Shown piece by piece: positions 58,290-64,000 of a DNA stretch of 64,000 bases. Location of the stretch: positions 1 to 64,000 of the forward strand of contig NZ_QSFA01000009.1 in the NCBI RefSeq assembly GCF_003467125.1, given 5' to 3'. Origin of the DNA: Megasphaera sp. AM44-1BH. GTDB taxonomy: Bacteria > Bacillota > Negativicutes > Veillonellales > Megasphaeraceae. How positions within the stretch are numbered: position 1 is the stretch's first letter; each line of letters opens with the position of its first letter. The translations under genes were made by a program, and so were the position numbers. A model generated the notes under the pieces. That model was not told where the DNA came from, made no database searches, and worked only from the letters and a program-made list of their open reading frames with translations.

Positions 58290-60263
58290 TTAGCGCAGGA
58301 ATGTCACATGGACATCATCGCCATCCCTGACATATGTGCCAGCTTTCGGACTCTGGTATACGGCGCGTCCGGCCCCGTTCGGCACGAAGCCAAGGCCTGC
58401 TTTATCCAGCCAGTCATTGACTTCCCGGTTATCCCAGCCGATAAAGGACGGCATGAGAATGCCGTCTTCACTGCGGTGGATGTCCGGTATGCTGTGCTGC
58501 CCCTTTATGTCTTGTTTTCGACGTGGCAGCAGATTTTCCTGCCCGTGAGATGGACGAATTCCCTTAAATCGCACAATTTCTTCCATAATCTCTTTGAATA
58601 CCGGTGCCGCTACCTGGGCGCCATAATAGACGCCCGATGGATTATCGACGACGATGAGGACGACAAACTGTGGATCTTCCAATGGCCCGAAGCCGACAAA
58701 AGAGCCAATATACTGCCCCTCGGCATAGCCAGTCCCCTCTGCATTGAGCCGCTGGGCCGTCCCCGTCTTGCCGCAGAAATCGTAGCCGGCAACGCGGGCA
58801 TTCTGGCCACCACCGGAAGAAATTTCTTCCGCCATGATTTTACTGATAGTCTTGCTCACCTCAGCTGATACAGGCTGTCCCACTTCGGTCGGTTCGGCCT
58901 TTTTATAAATGGAACCATCAGGATTATCGATTTCCTTGATGACATAGGGTTTCATCATATGGCCGCCATTGGCGATGGCTCCGAATGCCTGGACCATCTG
59001 GAGCGGCGTAACCGCATTGCCCTGACCGATTCCCATAATCGCTTCGTCGATATGGCTCATAGAGGAAGCATCAAAAAGAATGCCAGCCCCTTCACCGGGC
59101 AGTTCAATTCCCGTCGGCTGGCCGAAGCCAAAACGCCGGGCGTATTCCGTTTCTATCCGGCCGCCCATCTGCATGCCGATATAGGCCATGCCGGTATTGA
59201 TGGAAAACTTCAATATTTCCTTGATGGTGACATTGCCCATGCCGGCATTATCCCAGTTATGGATGGTCCGGTCATCGACGTCGATGTAGCCTACGTCGTG
59301 ATACACGCGGTTGATATCCCATTTCCCGGAATCCAGGGCTGAAGCTGCCATAATCGGCTTGAATGTCGATCCCGGTTCATACAGGTTCACTACGGCCCGG
59401 TTCTTATACGCTTCCGCATTCCCCTTGCCGTATTCATTGGGGTCAAAATTAGGGCGGCTGCCCATGGCCAGGATTTCCCCGGTCTTAGGATTCATGACAA
59501 TAATGGCGGCTCCTGACGGATGGTTGCGCTGCATGATGCCGTCCAGCCCTTTTTCCACGACGTATTGGATGGTGCTATCAATGGTCAGCTGGACAGAACG
59601 TTCCTGATCCGGCAGTATTTTTTCCAATGCCGATTCGAGAATAGGAATGTTATTACGGTCTGTCGTAATATGGAATTTCTGCACATCCCCTTTTATTTCT
59701 TTATCGAGGACCATTTCAATGCCATCCAGGCCCTGGTCGTTTTCGCCGACAAAGCCGATGAGCTGGGCCGCCATCTTGCCATTGGGATAGTAACGGTGAT
59801 TTTCATCATTAAACCGCAGCCCCTGCAGCTTTTCATCTTTAATCACCTGCTGCAGGGCTTCGTAGCGGTCATGATCCATGGTCCGTTCCAGCCAGACAAA
59901 GGCCGTATCCCGCTGGAGCCGTTCCTGTATCTCGCTTTCCTTGATTTTCAGATACGGTGCGAGGAGATGCGCCATTTCGCTGGGAGTGCGGTTGATCATA
60001 GTGGGATCGGCGTACAGGGATTTCGCCATTTCACTGATAGCCAGCACCCGGCCGTCCCGGTCCAGGATGGTGCCCCGCGGAGACTGGATTTTCCGGCTTT
60101 CTTCCGTCTGGGCATCGGCCCGCCGTGACAGGCTGGGTCCCCGCACGACCTGCAGCCAGAACAGCCGGCCAAAAACGACGGCACATACGGCGAACATGAC
60201 GACGATGCAGGAAGCAATGCGCCGTTTCATGAATTGTTGTCTTTTTTTATCCTCTGTATTCAT
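58290..60263 (-). CDS. Penicillin-binding protein, transpeptidase with PASTA domain (PBP2/SpoVD type)
   Basis: 657 residues. One N-terminal membrane anchor (about 15-38), dimerisation domain, transpeptidase domain with SxxK EPGSTFKPI (near 297), SxN FSINTGM (near 355) and KTG CGKTGTAQ (near 505), and one C-terminal PASTA domain (about 590-657). A class B PBP for septal or elongation peptidoglycan cross-linking. It overlaps cca by four bases. No ftsL, mraY or mur genes are near, so it lies outside the dcw cluster. Confidence 0.93.
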   Translation of the reverse strand: MNTEDKKRQQFMKRRIASCIVVMFAVCAVVFGRLFWLQVVRGPSLSRRADAQTEESRKIQSPRGTILDRDGRVLAISEMAKSLYADPTMINRTPSEMAHLLAPYLKIKESEIQERLQRDTAFVWLERTMDHDRYEALQQVIKDEKLQGLRFNDENHRYYPNGKMAAQLIGFVGENDQGLDGIEMVLDKEIKGDVQKFHITTDRNNIPILESALEKILPDQERSVQLTIDSTIQYVVEKGLDGIMQRNHPSGAAIIVMNPKTGEILAMGSRPNFDPNEYGKGNAEAYKNRAVVNLYEPGSTFKPIMAASALDSGKWDINRVYHDVGYIDVDDRTIHNWDNAGMGNVTIKEILKFSINTGMAYIGMQMGGRIETEYARRFGFGQPTGIELPGEGAGILFDASSMSHIDEAIMGIGQGNAVTPLQMVQAFGAIANGGHMMKPYVIKEIDNPDGSIYKKAEPTEVGQPVSAEVSKTISKIMAEEISSGGGQNARVAGYDFCGKTGTAQRLNAEGTGYAEGQYIGSFVGFGPLEDPQFVVLIVVDNPSGVYYGAQVAAPVFKEIMEEIVRFKGIRPSHGQENLLPRRKQDIKGQHSIPDIHRSEDGILMPSFIGWDNREVNDWLDKAGLGFVPNGAGRAVYQSPKAGTYVRDGDDVHVTFLR

Positions 60264-61687
60264 CGCGTTTCCGCCTCTTCATGGCGTTTCAGCCATTTTT
60301 CTGCCGCATCGAGCAGTACATCCGGATCATTTTCCAGCTGTTTGTTCTGGACCCGTTTCAGTAGATTGCGCAGACAGTCCCCCGTCCGGCGTCCGCAGGC
60401 ATCGGGGAGGCGGCGGTCATACTGCAGATCTTTCGTACTGACCGGCATCTCCCGGGCCAGTTCTTCCATAAAGGCTCCAAATGACTCGGTACCACTCGTA
60501 TCAGTGTGTTCATGACCGCATCCCCATATGTCGCCTACAGCCAGAGCCGTCGCCTGCCGGATGGCTTCTGCCAGCTCTTCACTGCGCCGGAACGGACCAT
60601 ACAGGGCTTCCCGGCGCAGCCATTTGTTGATATCTCCTTCGCCTGTATTGGCAAAGTAATGGAATTTCATGTGAGTCCGGACCAGCCACGCTATGCGCCG
60701 GACAAAAGCCGGGTTCTTATGCCACCGTGTCAGGATGTCTGCAGCCATGCCGGCGCCTTTATCGTCGTGTCCATAGTCAGTCAGCCTGCCTTTGTGGACG
60801 CCGCGGATTCCCGGCATCCCCTTGGCCACATCATGAAACAGGGCGGCATAGCGGATGACCAGATCTTGTGGCGTATGGGCAATGACGGCCAGCGTATGGA
60901 ACCAGGCATCAAACGCATGGAACGGCAGTGACTGCGGCGTATCCGGCAGATGGGCCAATTCCGGCAGAATGGGGATTTCGTGATAGACGCCATTTTCTTT
61001 CTGCCGGCAGCTGCACTGGCCGAGACCGCTGCGTACGAGGACGTCGAGGCCTTTATAGGCTGCCGGCATTACCATGAGCCGGTCTATTTCAGAAACCACC
61101 CGTTCCAGTGACAGCCCCGGTACGCGGTCATATGCCGATGGCATAGCACGCAGCAGTTCTTTCACGGGCAGGAAATCGAGCTGTCCCGTAAACCGGCAGG
61201 CCCGGAACAGGCGGAGAGCATCTTCCGCAAAGCGGCGCCGCGGGTCGCCTACAGTGACCAGGCGTTTTTTCTTTATATCTTTCTGGCCACCTGTATAATC
61301 ATAAATCTGCCCTTCCGCATCCATGGCCAGGGCATTGGCGGTAAAATCGCGGCGCATCACGTCTTCCCGCAGTGTGGAAGCATACCAGACTTCTTCCGGC
61401 CTGTGACTGTCCGTTCCGTACCGTTCTCCCCGGAATGTCGCCGTCTCGATGGTCATCCCATCGACGACGAGGACAACGATGCCGAAGGCTTCTCCGTTGA
61501 TTTCTACGGTATGCCAGTGTTCCTTTTCTGCCAGGGCCCGGATTTCTTCCGGACGCGCCGACGTCGTCACATCATAATCATGAGGCTGCCGCTGCATCAA
61601 CAGGTCCCGTACGGCCCCGCCGACGATATACGCTTCAAAACCGGCGTCATGGAAAGCGCGCAGGACGCGCCGTACAATTGGATTCAA
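60260..61687 (-). CDS. cca: CCA tRNA nucleotidyltransferase with HD domain
   Basis: 475 residues of the class II nucleotidyltransferase family. Head domain with GGAVRDLL and the DxD HDYDVTTSA (near residue 35), RRDFTANALAMD, RRRFAEDALRLFRACRF. The middle has an HD-type domain (ALFHDVAKG, HDDKG) seen in bifunctional CCA-adding or poly(A) polymerase types. The TTG at 61687 is chosen for GAGGTG 6 bases upstream; a GTG three codons earlier is possible. First gene of the cca-PBP-folD-cfa string. Confidence 0.9.
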   Translation of the reverse strand: MNPIVRRVLRAFHDAGFEAYIVGGAVRDLLMQRQPHDYDVTTSARPEEIRALAEKEHWHTVEINGEAFGIVVLVVDGMTIETATFRGERYGTDSHRPEEVWYASTLREDVMRRDFTANALAMDAEGQIYDYTGGQKDIKKKRLVTVGDPRRRFAEDALRLFRACRFTGQLDFLPVKELLRAMPSAYDRVPGLSLERVVSEIDRLMVMPAAYKGLDVLVRSGLGQCSCRQKENGVYHEIPILPELAHLPDTPQSLPFHAFDAWFHTLAVIAHTPQDLVIRYAALFHDVAKGMPGIRGVHKGRLTDYGHDDKGAGMAADILTRWHKNPAFVRRIAWLVRTHMKFHYFANTGEGDINKWLRREALYGPFRRSEELAEAIRQATALAVGDIWGCGHEHTDTSGTESFGAFMEELAREMPVSTKDLQYDRRLPDACGRRTGDCLRNLLKRVQNKQLENDPDVLLDAAEKWLKRHEEAETR

Positions 61688-61771
61688 CAGATACACCTCA
61701 TTTTCTACACCAACAGGATGTCAGGCCCATCGTTTTGCACTGAATCCTGTAATATATTAACAGAATACTTA

Positions 61772-61801
61772 ATTATACTATGACAGGTCATCAAATTACA
61801 A
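61772..61801 (-). promoter_or_regulatory. Promoter of the cca operon
   Basis: TTGTAA (61801-61796), an 18-base spacer and TATAAT (61777-61772). Confidence 0.6.
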
Positions 61802-61843
61802 GTTATCCTCCACCCACAACGGGAAAAAATACCATACATCGTC

Positions 61844-61871
61844 TTGTATTGTTGTTTAAATATGCTATACT
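61844..61871 (+). promoter_or_regulatory. Promoter of the M20 amidohydrolase
   Basis: TTGTAT (61844-61849), a 16-base spacer and TATACT (61866-61871), with an extended -10 TG. Confidence 0.65.
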
Positions 61872-61902
61872 ATAGAAAAATTATACTTCAGGAGGCCATC
61901 TC

Positions 61903-63165
61903 ATGTCGCTGGATATAAAAGCATTCGTCGAAACACAATTTCCCCTGCTCGTCGAAATCCGTCGTCATTGTCACGAATACCCGGAACTTTCCTGGCAGGA
62001 AACAAAAACGCTGGCATATATTGCTGAAAAGCTGGACAGCTGGCATATTCCCTTCCAGTCCATCGAAAAAGGGGGCATCGCCGCTATCCTGGAAAGCGGC
62101 CGGCCCGGTCCTACGTTGCTGCTCCGGGCAGATATAGACGCCCTGCCCGTGCAGGAAGGGCCAAAGAATCTCTCTCAGAAAAGGATGTGTATCTCCCGCG
62201 TTCCCGGCGTTATGCATGCCTGTGGTCACGACGGTCATATAGCCATGCTCCTGGTCGCAGCAAAGATACTGCATGAATGGAAAGATACCTGGTCCGGCAC
62301 CATCATCTGTCTGTTCGAACAAGGAGAGGAAGATTCCCACGCTATGGAATATATCGTTCCCTGGCTGGAAACAAAGAGCAGCTATCACATCGATGGATGC
62401 TATGCCACGCATCTGCGCTGGGATATCCCGACCGGTAAAATCGCCATCTGCTCCGATGCTCCTATGGCAGGGGGATTCCGTTTTGACATTACCATCCACG
62501 GTCAGGGAGGCCATGGATCCCGTCCGGACCTGTGCCACAGTCCCATCGACTGCTTTTCTGCCTTCAATCAGGAATTGCAGGGCCTGCGTCTCCGTACCGT
62601 TCCGCCCCGCCAGTGTCTGGCCGTCTCTATCGGCAGCCTCCACAGCGGAGAATTACAAAACGTCGTTCCACAGGACCTGACTTTTGGCGGTACGTGCCGC
62701 TATTTCGATTATGATCAGGCTGGCAAGCCCTTTTATGATGAATTTTATCATCTGCTGGACCATACCTGTGCCAGTCATCATTGCAGCTGGACCAGCGGGC
62801 CTGTCCCCAAACCGTTATATGAAGTCCACAACGACCCTACTTGTGCGGCCCTGGCAGAAAAGGCCATCACGGCCTCTCTGGGAGAGGATGTCCTCACGAC
62901 ATGCGACCCCTGGATGGCTTCGGAAACATTCGCCATCCTCACACGGCTTTATCCGGGAGTCCTCACCTTTACGGGCATTGCCAATCCGTCAAAAGGCACG
63001 GGCGGCAACCACCATACGCCGGAATTCGACCTCGATGAAGACTCTCTCGTCTACGGCACGACAGCCTGTATATCCTATGCATTGGCATTTTTGAAAGAAA
63101 AGCCACAAACATCATTCATACGCACAGATGAACCGTTAGATACACTGGCCGCGCGAAATGTATGA
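61903..63165 (+). CDS. M20D-family amidohydrolase
   Basis: 420 residues, cytoplasmic dinuclear-metal amidase (hippurate, N-acyl-amino acid or p-aminobenzoyl-glutamate type). Metal ligands: HACGHDGH (near 105), EQGEE (near 144), ATHLRW histidine, and NHHTPEF near the C-terminus. A dimerisation insert lies about 190-310. AGGAGG before the ATG. The next gene encodes a DUF3100 membrane protein, so substrate uptake plus hydrolysis is a reasonable guess. Confidence 0.9.
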   Translation: MSLDIKAFVETQFPLLVEIRRHCHEYPELSWQETKTLAYIAEKLDSWHIPFQSIEKGGIAAILESGRPGPTLLLRADIDALPVQEGPKNLSQKRMCISRVPGVMHACGHDGHIAMLLVAAKILHEWKDTWSGTIICLFEQGEEDSHAMEYIVPWLETKSSYHIDGCYATHLRWDIPTGKIAICSDAPMAGGFRFDITIHGQGGHGSRPDLCHSPIDCFSAFNQELQGLRLRTVPPRQCLAVSIGSLHSGELQNVVPQDLTFGGTCRYFDYDQAGKPFYDEFYHLLDHTCASHHCSWTSGPVPKPLYEVHNDPTCAALAEKAITASLGEDVLTTCDPWMASETFAILTRLYPGVLTFTGIANPSKGTGGNHHTPEFDLDEDSLVYGTTACISYALAFLKEKPQTSFIRTDEPLDTLAARNV

Positions 63166-63194
63166 CACGCATATTGTCTATCGTAAAAATACAA

Positions 63195-63223
63195 TTGCAT
63201 TCTGGTACATTATATTGTAGAAT
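63195..63223 (+). promoter_or_regulatory. Promoter of the DUF3100 gene
   Basis: TTGCAT (63195-63200), a 17-base spacer and TAGAAT (63218-63223), about 80 bases before the start; so the membrane gene need not depend on the upstream operon. Confidence 0.6.
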
Positions 63224-63303
63224 AATGGCGGTTGCGACAAGGCAGCTGTTATTATTTATATATATGTTTTCATGTTTTTATTTCATTTTTAGGAGGCACT
63301 AAA

Positions 63304-64000
63304 TTGGACCTTATCAAAAATTGGAAAATCCATGTTTTCGCCTTGCTGCTCGTCATCGTGGCAGAATTTATCGGCATCCAGAAACATGGACTGGTCATCT
63401 TCCTGCCAATGCTCTATGCACTGGTACTGGGCGGAATCATTTCCTACCCATCATTTCACATCCTGAACGAAAAACAGATGACCCGTGCCGGCAATCTCAT
63501 GGGCATCACTATGCTCTTCCTGATTGCCAAAATCGGTCTGGGCATCGGCCCGAACCTGCATCTGCTCCTGAACTCCGGTCTGGCACTGATCATGCAGGAA
63601 TTCGGTCATTTCTTCGGCACACTGATTTTTGGCCTGCCTACGGCTATTTTATTGAAAATGGGCCGGGAAGCCATCGGCGCCTGCTATTCCATCGACCGGG
63701 AAGCCAATGTCGCTATCATTGCTGAAAAATTCGGTATCTTCTCTCCCGAAGGCCGTGGCGTCATGGGCATGTACATCTGCGGCACCCTCTTCGGGGCACT
63801 CTGGATTTCCATTCTCGCCGGCATCGTATCCCGTACGGGAATCTTTCATCCCTACGCGCTGGCTATGGGCGGTGGCATCGGTTCTGCCAGCATGATGGCC
63901 GCCTCTGTCGGCTCTATCGTCGCCGTATTCCCTGATGAAGTACAGAAGATTACTGCCTTTGCCGGTGCTGCCAACCTCATGACATCGGTCATCGGAATCT
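63304..64000 (+). CDS. DUF3100 family membrane protein, N-terminal part
   Basis: 232 complete codons running off the window. TTG start at 63304 with AGGAGG 7 bases upstream. Six or more hydrophobic segments; blocks such as LPMLYALVLGGIIS, MGREAIGACYSIDREANVAIIAEKFG, RGVMGMYICGTLFGALW and MGGGIGSASMMAASVGSI are typical of DUF3100. Function not established; likely a transporter, and in several genomes found beside M20 peptidases, as here. Confidence 0.85.
   Translation, partial: MDLIKNWKIHVFALLLVIVAEFIGIQKHGLVIFLPMLYALVLGGIISYPSFHILNEKQMTRAGNLMGITMLFLIAKIGLGIGPNLHLLLNSGLALIMQEFGHFFGTLIFGLPTAILLKMGREAIGACYSIDREANVAIIAEKFGIFSPEGRGVMGMYICGTLFGALWISILAGIVSRTGIFHPYALAMGGGIGSASMMAASVGSIVAVFPDEVQKITAFAGAANLMTSVIGI

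Overview
The window looks like chromosome from an obligately anaerobic, mid-GC Firmicute of the class Negativicutes, most likely Megasphaera or a close relative. This is an inference. The supporting signs are: a Bacillus-like gene order (ctsR-mcsA-mcsB-clpC-radA, then a yacL-type PIN/TRAM gene, ispDF, gltX, cysS, mrnC, rlmB, yacP, sigH); oxygen-sensitive or anaerobe-type enzymes (pyruvate:ferredoxin oxidoreductase, rubredoxin, desulfoferrodoxin); and a VirK/YbjX-family gene, a family typical of diderm bacteria. Almost all genes lie on the minus strand. I see no rRNA, tRNA, CRISPR array, prophage or intact insertion sequence.

Layout: 1-15 kb is the more accessory part. It holds the 5' end of nifJ, brnQ, an amidohydrolase, a sugar-alcohol PTS operon (sorC-srlA-srlE-srlB) followed by a two-gene split transketolase, a HAD phosphatase, an NhaC-type antiporter, an LRAT-fold protein, an alkylation-repair cluster (ogt-alkA divergent from adaA), and a phenolic-acid decarboxylase divergent from its PadR repressor with two clear operators. 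15-22 kb is mutM, polA, a zinc-ribbon membrane protein, smpB and rnr. 22-26.6 kb is secG, sigH, yacP, rlmB, mrnC and cysS behind a cysteine-type T-box. 26.6-37.6 kb is gltX, ispDF, the PIN/TRAM gene, a small secreted protein, radA and the ctsR-mcsA-mcsB-clpC protein-quality-control operon. 37.7-41.1 kb is a plus-strand heterodimeric ABC exporter. 41-52 kb is virK-like, an FMN hydroxyacid oxidase, rubredoxin, a secreted DUF3298 protein and uvrC-uvrA-uvrB. 51.6-61.7 kb is a MATE exporter, tcdA, rpsD, a histidine phosphatase, desulfoferrodoxin, cfa, folD, a PASTA-PBP and cca. The window closes with an M20 amidohydrolase and a DUF3100 membrane protein.

Two observations stand out. First, McsB sits in a complete ctsR-mcsA-mcsB-clpC operon but has lost three of the five arginines that bind ATP phosphates in phosphagen kinases, the reactive cysteine and one catalytic glutamate. 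It is probably a pseudokinase, or uses altered chemistry. Second, six intergenic spots (37.66, 41.12, 41.26, 42.38, 49.28 and 49.34 kb) carry degenerate tandem heptanucleotide repeats, four of them touching or within a few bases of a stop codon. They resemble the STRR heptamers known from cyanobacteria.

Many start codons were reassigned from the longest open frame to the codon with a properly spaced ribosome-binding site. Several genes use TTG or GTG.
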